A stretch of 6,587 nucleotides of DNA, taken from positions 1 through 6,587 of the forward strand of contig JAGAYQ010000018.1 of assembly GCA_017940445.1 (NCBI GenBank), read 5' to 3'. Of this stretch, positions 1 through 5,435 are shown piece after piece. The notes below the pieces were generated by a model that worked only from the letters and a program-made list of their open reading frames with translations, was not told the DNA's origin and searched no databases. The translations under genes were made by a program, and so were the position numbers. How positions within the stretch are numbered: the first letter of the stretch is position 1; every line of letters starts with the position of its first letter. This stretch comes from Pyramidobacter sp. (GTDB lineage Bacteria > Synergistota > Synergistia > Synergistales > Dethiosulfovibrionaceae).

Positions 1-64
1 GACAGTCAAAATGTATCATGAAGTTCGGCAATGGAAAAGCATATTGTAATTTCGCTGTTGCATC

Positions 65-1339
65 TTAAAATTGCATAATATAAAGGACTGCCATGCTCGC
101 ACAAATGCTCACGAACGTGGCGGTCCTTGCAGTATTGGCGCTTTCGCGCCGATTGGGGGCGGTTGAATTGCGGACGTACACGTAGCCTTCCATGATGCGG
201 CGGGCAGTGCGATCGAGGTTGCCGCTCAGCACTGTATGCGTGCCGTCGGGGTTGTCCTTGAGGTCAGCGTAGGCATGCATGACGCCCCAGGGATGGCCGA
301 TGCGGACATGCGTGACATGGTTGTCGGGGTGCTGTCCGTTCCCGCAGACGATCTCGTTGACGATCGTGCCGGGCGTGTTTGCAGCGGTGACGGTGCAGAT
401 CGCGCCGGTGCCCATGTAGGCATCGATCATCTTCATGTTGACCGAGAAGAGACGACCGACGATATCGATATCGCCCACGCTGATGGCTGCGCCGCTGCCG
501 GCGGTGTAAGCCACAGGCTTGCGCACGAAAGCGATCTTGGGCAGCGTCTGACTGTTGATGCGTGCGTCTTCAAGTTCCTTGGCAAAACCCAGCAGGATGG
601 CACCGGTGCCGCGGATCACTTCGAGCTTGCGGCAGATTTCCTTGCAGTTGTGCAGAGCGTTGAACTCGGAGGGGATCTCCGTGCCCGTCACTCCAAAGTC
701 CTCAGGATGGAGGAAGATAACGGGGTTGGCGGCATCGACGAAGCTGTACTCGTAGGTCTTGCCCTCGACTTCGATCGTGTCTTTGGCGTGTCCCGTGGGC
801 AGCAGCTTGCCGGAAGCGGCGCCCTGAGGAGCGACGAACTTGAGCGTGACCTTGGCGGCTGTGCCGGGCACGCCGTCGATGGCAAAATCACCTTCGGTGA
901 CCGCGCGTCCGTCTTTGACGGGGACCTGGGCGACGATCTCCTTCTGGGTGTTGGTGTTGAAGATATGCACTTCCGTCATCGGCTCGACGGCAGGAACTAG
1001 ACCTTCGTCGATGGCGTAAGGGCCGACGGCGGAGCTGATGTTGCCGCAGTTCATCGTCTTGCCGACGATGGGCGCCATCACGTCGACCTGGCCGAACGTG
1101 TAGTCTACGTCGATCCCCGGGCGCGAGCTCTTGTTGATGATGGCGACTTTGCTGGTGGAGGTGTTGGCGCCGCCCATGCCGTCGATCTGGCGGCGGTCAG
1201 GCGAGCCGAACGCGGACAGGATCACCTTGTCGCGCTGCGCTTCATCCTTGGGCAGATCTTCGTCGCGGAAGAACACGGCCTTGCTCGTGCCGCCGCGCAT
1301 ATAGACGCAGGGGATCTTTCTGTTGGGTTTGTATTCCAT
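65..1339 (-). CDS. PrpF-family isomerase (methylaconitate / methylitaconate / oxalomesaconate isomerase type)
   Basis: Cytoplasmic cofactor-free enzyme of the PrpF family, which moves a double bond in unsaturated di- or tricarboxylates (2-methylaconitate in PrpF, 3-methylitaconate in Mii, 4-oxalomesaconate in GalD). Seen: MRGGTSK at residues 14-20, GSPDRRQIDGMGGANTSTSK at 45-64, NCGN at 97-100, ANPVIF at 204-209, HPWGVM at 349-354 and RTARRIMEGYVYV at 377-389. Lys64 and Cys98 fall where the family has its catalytic Lys/Cys pair. The ATG at 1339 has AAGGA 11 nt upstream, and the protein then enters the family motif at once. At 424 residues it is about 30 longer than the roughly 390 usual here; residues 390-424 look unlike the family and are encoded over two hairpins. 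It has its own promoter behind the tct terminator. The family is sure; the substrate is not. Neighbouring hydro-lyase genes favour a Mii-like or methylaconitate-like role. Confidence 0.93.
   Translation of the reverse strand: MEYKPNRKIPCVYMRGGTSKAVFFRDEDLPKDEAQRDKVILSAFGSPDRRQIDGMGGANTSTSKVAIINKSSRPGIDVDYTFGQVDVMAPIVGKTMNCGNISSAVGPYAIDEGLVPAVEPMTEVHIFNTNTQKEIVAQVPVKDGRAVTEGDFAIDGVPGTAAKVTLKFVAPQGAASGKLLPTGHAKDTIEVEGKTYEYSFVDAANPVIFLHPEDFGVTGTEIPSEFNALHNCKEICRKLEVIRGTGAILLGFAKELEDARINSQTLPKIAFVRKPVAYTAGSGAAISVGDIDIVGRLFSVNMKMIDAYMGTGAICTVTAANTPGTIVNEIVCGNGQHPDNHVTHVRIGHPWGVMHAYADLKDNPDGTHTVLSGNLDRTARRIMEGYVYVRNSTAPNRRESANTARTATFVSICASMAVLYIMQF
83..128 (-). terminator. Imperfect long hairpin, possible terminator overlapping the isomerase 3' end
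   Basis: AAGGACTGCCA at 83-93 and TGGCGGTCCTT at 118-128 form an 11-bp inverted repeat with one non-Watson-Crick pair. In the minus-strand transcript the arms extend inward by about seven more pairs, several of them G-U, leaving an 8-nt loop. The transcript continues with TTTATATTAT, a weak U-rich run. It lies inside the last codons of the isomerase ORF, ending 15 bases short of the stop codon. It would be the natural end of that transcript, but the poor U-tract makes intrinsic termination uncertain. Confidence 0.45.
134..153 (-). repeat. Small GAAA-tetraloop hairpin in the isomerase C-terminal codons
   Basis: ATTGGCGC at 134-141 and GCGCCGAT at 146-153 form an inverted repeat around a 4-nt loop. 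In the minus-strand RNA it has a perfect GGCGC/GCGCC core closed by GAAA, a stable GNRA-type tetraloop. It is only five bases from the longer hairpin at 83-128, so the two stand side by side in the non-conserved tail of the isomerase gene. They could be a composite transcript-end structure or a small palindromic repeat. The structure is visible; the role is unknown. Confidence 0.45.
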
Positions 1340-1343
1340 GTTT

Positions 1344-1355
1344 AGGACCGTCCTT
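1344..1355 (-). promoter_or_regulatory. Isomerase ribosome site inside a short dyad
   Basis: The minus strand reads AAGGA at 1355-1351, 11 nt before the ATG at 1339, which is slightly far for a Shine-Dalgarno site. The bases AGGAC (1344-1348) and GTCCT (1350-1354) are an inverted repeat around one base, so the ribosome site is one arm of a DNA dyad. A one-base loop cannot fold as a simple RNA hairpin, so any effect would be through DNA or RNA binding, or none. Confidence 0.4.
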
Positions 1356-1378
1356 TTCAGCGGAATTGGGATAGCTCT

Positions 1379-1407
1379 TTAATATCAGAACGAAACGACG
1401 TTATCAA
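1379..1407 (-). promoter_or_regulatory. Sigma70-type promoter for the isomerase gene
   Basis: On the minus strand, TTGATA at 1407-1402 (five of six bases of the -35 consensus) is followed after exactly 17 bp by TATTAA at 1384-1379 (four of six of the -10 consensus). TG one base upstream of the -10 box gives an extended -10 element. The start would be near 1372, giving a leader of roughly 30 nt before the ATG at 1339. It lies between the tct terminator and the isomerase gene, where a promoter is needed. The spacer holds a small odd-centred dyad, AACG-A-CGTT (1394-1402), a possible regulator contact. Confidence 0.65.
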
Positions 1408-1474
1408 GAGTTTTGCTGAGTTGGAAAGCATTTTCAGGATTTGAAAACGCCTGTTTTTTGAGCGGGAGCTGCAT

Positions 1475-1508
1475 AAAAAGGGCCGGCTGCGATGAGCCGG
1501 CCCTTTTT
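1475..1508 (-). terminator. Strong symmetrical Rho-independent terminator of the tct operon
   Basis: AAAAAGGGCCGGCT at 1475-1488 and AGCCGGCCCTTTTT at 1495-1508 are a perfect 14-bp inverted repeat around a 6-nt loop. The GC-rich core ends in five T on either strand, so it can act in both directions. On the minus strand the stem begins 21 nt after the tctC stop codon. It separates the transporter operon from the isomerase transcription unit. Confidence 0.93.
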
Positions 1509-1529
1509 GTTGGAATGTGTTACGCCGGC

Positions 1530-2492
1530 TTATTTGGCAAGGCCGATGGCCTTGACGAGCTCGGTCATATCTTCGTGGCCCTTCATGAGGACCTTGGTGA
1601 ACTCTTCGCTGTTGGCGTAGACCTGAGGCTCACCCAGCTTCTTGGCGCGCTCCTGGTACTCGGGCGAAGCGATGATCTCAGCAAACTTCTCCTCAAGAAA
1701 CTTGCGAATCTCCATGGGCACGTCCTTGTGGCAGAACACGCCGCGCCAGCTGGTGATGAGCGCGGAATAGCCCTGCTCCTCGAACGTAGGCACATCAGGC
1801 AGCTCTTCGAGACGCTTGTTTCCGACCACGCCGATAACCTTCATCTGACCGGCCTTGACGTTTTCGCTCAGAGCGGGGAAGAACGAGCTGATCGCGGTAA
1901 CATGGCCGCCGAGCACGTTGGCGATGCCGGGCGCGGTTCCCTTGGCGGGGATGTCCTTGGTCACGCTGGCGATGCCCATCTGATAGATGGCGTTGGCGCC
2001 CTGGATGTGAAGGCTGCTGCCGACGCCGGGGTGACTCCAGGAGAACTTGCCGGGGTTGGCTTTTGCCCACTCGACCATTTCTTTGGCGTTGTTGAACGGT
2101 GCATCGACGCGCACTGCCAGCACGGAGGCAACGTCAGAGCACTGAGCGATGCCGACGTATTCTTCGGTCTTGTAGCCGACCTTGCCGATCAGAGGAGCGG
2201 TGGGAAGGGACAGTGTTGAGTAGAGGATGGTGTAGCCGTCCTTGGGGGCCTTGGCGACGTAGGTCGCGCCGATCGCGCCGCCCGCGCCGGGCTTGCAGAC
2301 GATCTCAAGAGGCTGGCCGAGGAACTTCTCCGCGCCGGGGGTGAGGATCTCAGCTGCCAGGTGCGTGCCGCCGCCGGCCGCGTAAGGGACGACCATCGTG
2401 ATCGGTTTTCGGGGATAGTCGGCCGCGAAGGCCGAAGCGCCGAGAGCCAGAGCACAGGTAAGAGCGAAAGAAACTTTCTTCATCATTTTCAT
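1530..2492 (-). CDS. tctC: Tripartite tricarboxylate transporter substrate-binding protein (TctC/Bug family)
   Basis: Periplasmic solute-binding protein that captures a carboxylate and hands it to TctA/TctB. From the ATG at 2492 it is 320 residues, normal for the family. Residues 1-23 are a Sec signal peptide: basic MKMMKK, a hydrophobic core, and an AFA/AD cleavage site after Ala23, with no lipobox, so the protein should be soluble. The mature part starts YPRKPITMVVPYAAGGG (26-42), followed by KPGAGGAIGATYVAKAPKDGYT, both typical Bug segments. GGAGG nine bases upstream fixes this start; the frame stays open further upstream into tctA, but that stretch is not protein-like. Odd point: His44 in GGGTH replaces the Asp that usually ends this substrate-loop motif (GGGTD). 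It is last in the order tctB-tctA-tctC, 79 bp after tctA, whereas tctC often comes first. The ligand cannot be read from sequence. Confidence 0.96.
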   Translation of the reverse strand: MKMMKKVSFALTCALALGASAFAADYPRKPITMVVPYAAGGGTHLAAEILTPGAEKFLGQPLEIVCKPGAGGAIGATYVAKAPKDGYTILYSTLSLPTAPLIGKVGYKTEEYVGIAQCSDVASVLAVRVDAPFNNAKEMVEWAKANPGKFSWSHPGVGSSLHIQGANAIYQMGIASVTKDIPAKGTAPGIANVLGGHVTAISSFFPALSENVKAGQMKVIGVVGNKRLEELPDVPTFEEQGYSALITSWRGVFCHKDVPMEIRKFLEEKFAEIIASPEYQERAKKLGEPQVYANSEEFTKVLMKGHEDMTELVKAIGLAK

Positions 2493-2501
2493 TGAACTGC
2501 A

Positions 2502-2506
2502 CCTCC
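2502..2506 (-). promoter_or_regulatory. Ribosome site that fixes the tctC start
   Basis: The minus strand reads GGAGG at 2506-2502, nine bases before the ATG at 2492. Translation from here begins MKMMKK and a signal peptide. The longer open frame starting near 2666 overlaps the end of tctA and would bury the signal peptide, so this site decides the start. Confidence 0.85.
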
Positions 2507-2571
2507 ATAAAGATTTTGACCTTTGGGGCCCAATTGAAGTCGAACGAATGCCGGCTGTGAAACCGTGGGGA

Positions 2572-4056
2572 TTACGCCATTTTTTTCTGTTTGCGGGACC
2601 TGAACGCGAAGAAATAGACTGAAACAAGCGTGAGCGCCAGCAGCGTCGCGCAGATGGGCTTTTCAAGGAACGTCATGTAGTTGTTGCCGGAAATGCGCAG
2701 CGCGAGGCGGAAGTTGAGCTCCGCTTCCGGTCCCAGCACGAACGCGATGATGAACGGCGCGAGCTGGAACTTGTAGCAGCGCAGCACGTAGCCAAGCAGG
2801 CCGAAGGCGAACATCATGAAGCAGTCGAACAAATTGCTGCGTACCGAGTACGTACCGACGATACAGAGGATGAACACGCAGGGGAAGAGGATCGACTTGC
2901 GGATCTTGACGATGCGCACAAACAGCGGCAAGAAGATCATGCCGAGAATGAGCACGGCCACACAGGAGAGGATTAGCGAGACATAGATCATGTACACGTC
3001 GTTGATATGCTGCGAGAACAGAAGCGGTCCGGGCTTGAGACCGTGTGCGATAAAAGCACCGACGAGGATGGCTGTGACCACGTCGCCGGGGATGCCCAGT
3101 GCCAGCATGGGAACGAGCGCACCGCCGCAGACGCCGTTGTTGGCCGATTCAGCTGCGGCCACGCCGTCAATGATGCCCGTGCCGAACTTCTCGGGATACT
3201 TGGAGCGGCGCTTTGCCTCTGCGTAAGCGAGGAACGAGGCCGTGCTGCCGCCTACGCCGGGAAGAACGCCGACGAACGTACCGATGATACCGCTGATGAG
3301 AATGTTCCACTTCTGCGACCAGTACTCGCGGAATGTGATACGGTCACTGGAGACGTTGAGCAGCTGGGTGGGCTCGTTGAGGACCTTGCCGCCGGCGCGA
3401 AGCTGCATCATCAGCTCAGAGAGCGCGAACACGCCGATGAACACTGAGAGCATTGTGAAGCCGTCGAACAGGTCGAAGATGCCAAACGTCAGTCGGTCTG
3501 TGCCGGACACTGGGTCCTGGCCGACCGTTGCCGCCAAAAGACCGAGCGCTGCCGCGACGAGGCCTTTGAGCATACTGTCGCCGCACACGCCGGCGATCAG
3601 CGTCAGCGCCAGCACCATGATGCCGAAGTACTCTGCCGGACCGAACTGGATCGACAGATTGGCCAGTGTCTTGGCCAGCAGGATCAGGATGACGCTGGAG
3701 ATCAGGCCGCCAGTGCACGACGCGGTGAGTGCCATGCCGAGCGCCTTGCCGGCTTTGCCATTGTTGGCCATCTGATAGCCGTCAAAGGCGGTCGCCGCTG
3801 CGCTGGCGGTGCCGGGCGTGTTGATGAGGATGGCGGAGATCGAGCCGCCGTACATTGCGCCCTGATACGCGCCAATAAGCGTCATGATCGCGTAGCTGGG
3901 CGGCAAATAGAGCGACATGGGCAGCAGCAGCGCGATCGTCATGCTCGGGCTGATGCCAGGCAAGGCACCGCCGATGATGCCGGCAAAAGCACCGCCGACA
4001 AGAAAGAGAACGTTCTGGAAGGTGATGTTTGAAAGTACGGCTTGCAGGGCTTCCAT
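2572..4056 (-). CDS. tctA: Tripartite tricarboxylate transporter large membrane subunit TctA
   Basis: Inner-membrane permease subunit that moves the carboxylate delivered by TctC, probably driven by an ion gradient as in characterised Tct systems. Length is 494 residues, as expected. It has many hydrophobic segments and the duplicated signature of the family: GALPGISPS at 30-38 in the first half and GVLPGVGGST at 263-272 in the second. Also typical are YGGSISAILINTPGT at 69-83, the AAESANNG segment at 301-308, and ALGIPGD at 319-325. The C-terminus is a short basic cytoplasmic tail (RSRKQKKMA). The ATG lies one base after the tctB stop codon. A strong AGGAGG at 4070-4065, inside the tctB 3' end, sits eight bases upstream, so tctB and tctA are translationally coupled. 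No truncation or missing motif was seen. Confidence 0.97.
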   Translation of the reverse strand: MEALQAVLSNITFQNVLFLVGGAFAGIIGGALPGISPSMTIALLLPMSLYLPPSYAIMTLIGAYQGAMYGGSISAILINTPGTASAAATAFDGYQMANNGKAGKALGMALTASCTGGLISSVILILLAKTLANLSIQFGPAEYFGIMVLALTLIAGVCGDSMLKGLVAAALGLLAATVGQDPVSGTDRLTFGIFDLFDGFTMLSVFIGVFALSELMMQLRAGGKVLNEPTQLLNVSSDRITFREYWSQKWNILISGIIGTFVGVLPGVGGSTASFLAYAEAKRRSKYPEKFGTGIIDGVAAAESANNGVCGGALVPMLALGIPGDVVTAILVGAFIAHGLKPGPLLFSQHINDVYMIYVSLILSCVAVLILGMIFLPLFVRIVKIRKSILFPCVFILCIVGTYSVRSNLFDCFMMFAFGLLGYVLRCYKFQLAPFIIAFVLGPEAELNFRLALRISGNNYMTFLEKPICATLLALTLVSVYFFAFRSRKQKKMA

Positions 4057-4057
4057 C

Positions 4058-4522
4058 TTAGAAACCTCCTAACATCCACGTGGGAAAGTGGATCTTGAAC
4101 ACCTTACTGAACAGCAGGAAGACAACGGCCACGAACGCAGTGGAGATGACCAGCCCTGTCACGTACTTGCGGTAGCCGAAGAACAGCAGCAGTACGGGTA
4201 GCATTACCAGTGAGGCGACAAGGAAACCGACGTAGTCCATCGCCAGCACGTAAATGATTGCTATCGCCAGGAAGACGAGCTGCGTGCGGTTAGCCCAGAT
4301 GCCTGTGAAAATCTCTGCGGGGGCGAACTTTTGGCCCTCTTTCAGCCCTGTGACGAACGCGATGGCCGAGAACACCAGTCCCAGATACACGGCCATCAGT
4401 GGCCAGAACAGCGGCGAGACTTCGTAGCCCTCAGAACCCTCGACAAACTGATACGTCGCCGGGATCATCGCTGCGCAGAACAGAAAAATACAGAGATATA
4501 GCGTTGTGTCGTTCTTTTTCAA
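4058..4522 (-). CDS. tctB: Tripartite tricarboxylate transporter small membrane subunit TctB
   Basis: Small inner-membrane partner of TctA. The chosen start is TTG at 4522, giving 154 residues beginning MKKNDTTLYLC, a usual TctB length. Four hydrophobic segments are visible, around residues 8-24, 36-57, 82-98 and 100-138 (the last long enough to be two helices). SPLFWP at 36-41 resembles the conserved stretch after the first helix, and the protein ends KIHFPTWMLGGF, as in other TctB tails. An in-frame ATG 48 bases upstream (4570) would add 16 polar residues, has no ribosome site and is not favoured. TctB proteins are weakly conserved, so the assignment rests on size, topology, the tail and the position directly before tctA. 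It is the first gene of the transporter operon. Confidence 0.93.
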   Translation of the reverse strand: MKKNDTTLYLCIFLFCAAMIPATYQFVEGSEGYEVSPLFWPLMAVYLGLVFSAIAFVTGLKEGQKFAPAEIFTGIWANRTQLVFLAIAIIYVLAMDYVGFLVASLVMLPVLLLFFGYRKYVTGLVISTAFVAVVFLLFSKVFKIHFPTWMLGGF

Positions 4523-4529
4523 GTGATCG

Positions 4530-4536
4530 CTCCCTT
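4530..4536 (-). promoter_or_regulatory. Ribosome site supporting a TTG start for tctB
   Basis: The minus strand reads AAGGGAG at 4536-4530, and its GGGAG core ends seven bases before TTG at 4522. No comparable purine run lies before the upstream ATG at 4570, where the DNA is T- and A-rich. This is the only good ribosome site at the head of tctB. Confidence 0.75.
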
Positions 4537-4578
4537 TCTTGAAATTGAGTGGCACGGAATGGAAACGCATAATATTTT

Positions 4579-4603
4579 AAAAAAGCTGAGTAAAGACAGC
4601 TTT
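4579..4603 (-). terminator. Weak terminator-like hairpin between the hydro-lyase and tct genes
   Basis: AAAGCTG (4582-4588) and CAGCTTT (4597-4603) form a perfect 7-bp inverted repeat with an 8-nt loop. On the minus strand the stem runs into six T (4584-4579), three of them already in the stem. Only three of seven pairs are G-C, so any termination would be partial. It lies about 115 bases after the small-subunit stop and could reduce read-through into tctBAC. No convincing promoter was found between it and tctB. Confidence 0.35.
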
Positions 4604-4619
4604 GCGTCTCTTTCTTTGT

Positions 4620-4638
4620 TGATAAGCAAAACTTATCA
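4620..4638. promoter_or_regulatory. Operator-like palindrome upstream of tctB
   Basis: TGATAAG (4620-4626), a 5-base spacer and CTTATCA (4632-4638) make a perfect 7-bp dyad in the AT-rich gap upstream of tctB. The size and spacing suit a dimeric repressor or activator. Poor matches to promoter boxes lie around it (TTGCTT, 18 bp, TGATAA on the minus strand), so it may overlap a weak or activator-dependent tct promoter. No regulator gene is in the window. Confidence 0.4.
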
Positions 4639-4697
4639 TGGCTAGGTGAAATTGAAAAGCAAAAATAATTTTGATTCATGCAGAAAAAAGTTGCATT

Positions 4698-4715
4698 GAA
4701 ACGTTTCTTGGCCAA
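4698..4715. promoter_or_regulatory. GAAACGTTTC and TTGGCCAA palindromes after the small subunit gene
   Basis: Two perfect palindromes lie end to end just after the small-subunit stop codon: GAAACGTTTC (4698-4707) and TTGGCCAA (4708-4715). The first, with a central CG flanked by AAA and TTT, has the general look of a LacI-family operator, but it does not fit the cre consensus of CcpA when aligned by eye. With the dyad at 4620-4638 it makes this gap the most likely control region of the transporter operon. Confidence 0.3.
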
Positions 4716-4717
4716 TA

Positions 4718-5242
4718 CTATTTTTTCGCTGCTGCCTGCTTCTTCATGTAGCCGAACAATCCGCCGGCTTCCATGATCTCGTGCTCCAGGTCGCTGACGG
4801 CGTCGCCGTGGAACTCTTCGCCGGTGACGGTGTCGCGCACGCTGCCGGTGGCGAGGTCGACTTCCAGCGTATCGCCGTTTTTGATCTTGCCGCTCTTGAT
4901 CGCGTCGGACAGGCCCTTGACGAACAGCACGGGATAGCCGTTGTTGATGGCGTTGCGGTAGTAGATCCTGGAGCAGGTCTCTGCCAGCACGCAGGGCACG
5001 CCCGCGTACTGGAGGCAGTAGACGGCATGCTCGCGGGACGAGCCGCAGCCGAAATTCTTGCCCGCAACGACGAAATCGCCGGGCTTCACTTCCTTGGCGA
5101 AGTTCTCGTGTCCGGGATAGTACTCGAAGCTGTACTGCGGCATTTGTGCCGGATCGGTCTCGGCAAGGTATTTGTTGTGATAGATAAGGTCGGTGTCCAC
5201 GTCGTCGCCGAAGACGAACGCGCGTCCGGTCTGTTTGCTCAT
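4718..5242 (-). CDS. LeuD/DmdB-family hydro-lyase small subunit (aconitase superfamily swivel domain)
   Basis: Small subunit of a two-part Fe-S hydro-lyase that pairs with the LeuC-like protein encoded just upstream. Seen: GDDVDTD at residues 12-18; NFGCGSSREHA at 63-73, with the catalytic Ser and the substrate-binding Arg of the aconitase SSRE motif; and RNAINNGYPVLF at 96-107. At 174 residues it matches the short archaeal/clostridial type (IPM isomerase, homoaconitase, dimethylmaleate hydratase) rather than the roughly 200-residue E. coli LeuD. The substrate loop after GDDVDTD reads NKYLAE (23-28), where homoaconitases have YLRT and isopropylmalate enzymes a hydrophobic version such as YLVY. 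This argues against both standard substrates. AGGAGG nine bases before the ATG at 5242 is strong. No leucine or lysine pathway genes are nearby, so a catabolic role is likelier than biosynthesis. Confidence 0.93.
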   Translation of the reverse strand: MSKQTGRAFVFGDDVDTDLIYHNKYLAETDPAQMPQYSFEYYPGHENFAKEVKPGDFVVAGKNFGCGSSREHAVYCLQYAGVPCVLAETCSRIYYRNAINNGYPVLFVKGLSDAIKSGKIKNGDTLEVDLATGSVRDTVTGEEFHGDAVSDLEHEIMEAGGLFGYMKKQAAAKK

Positions 5243-5342
5243 GTTCGGGTTCCTCCTTTAAATGTTAGGAACTGTTGATTGATTCTGATTATGAATAACG
5301 TGCAGGAAAAGCTGAGAAAATGCGTCAGATCCGAAGAAAACC

Positions 5343-5396
5343 GTCCGTAAGGGGCTTCGGAGGCGTACTTCCGTACGTTGGAGAAGCCCCTCGGAC
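5343..5396 (-). repeat. Large compound hairpin between the two hydro-lyase subunit genes
   Basis: Three nested perfect arms share one centre: GTCCG (5343-5347) with CGGAC (5392-5396), GGGGCTTC (5351-5358) with GAAGCCCC (5383-5390), and CGTAC (5364-5368) with GTACG (5373-5377) around a 4-nt loop. Eighteen pairs in 54 bases give a very stable structure with internal bulges. The minus-strand RNA continues GGTTTTC, too poor in U for a standard terminator. It occupies the 193-bp gap between large and small subunit genes, which in this family are usually tightly coupled. It could stabilise the upstream mRNA, attenuate the downstream genes, or be a copy of a dispersed palindromic repeat. The rest of the gap shows no gene. 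Confidence 0.7.
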
Positions 5397-5435
5397 AGCG
5401 TTTCGCAGGAGATGGCGTATTTTATCGGCTTTTCC

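Noticed and set aside
58..84. Plus-strand promoter (TTGCAT with TATAAA) reading into the isomerase gene end
   Set aside because: The spacing is only 15 bp, no plus-strand gene follows, and the TTGCAT boxes at 58-63 and 71-76 are just a short direct repeat in AT-rich DNA.
236..1000. Long plus-strand open frame opposite the isomerase gene
   Set aside because: It is antisense to a gene with clear family motifs, is rich in Asp/Gly/Val as expected from the complement of GC-rich codons, and shows no protein family features.
1413..2219. Long plus-strand open frame spanning the terminator and tctC
   Set aside because: It runs through a perfect terminator hairpin and lies opposite the well-supported tctC gene; its start is not preceded by a good ribosome site.
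2493..2666. Upstream extension of tctC overlapping tctA
   Set aside because: The 58 added residues are Arg/Ser-rich and not protein-like, would hide the signal peptide, and the GGAGG at 2502-2506 fits the shorter start.
4698..4711. Catabolite-repression (cre) site for CcpA
   Set aside because: The GAAACGTTTC palindrome fails the outer positions of the cre consensus when aligned, and the likely host is not a CcpA-type Firmicute.
4431..4715. Minus-strand frame of 94 codons covering the gap and the start of tctB
   Set aside because: It overlaps tctB in another frame, has Cys/Phe/Lys-rich composition from AT-rich non-coding DNA, and has no ribosome site or recognisable motif.
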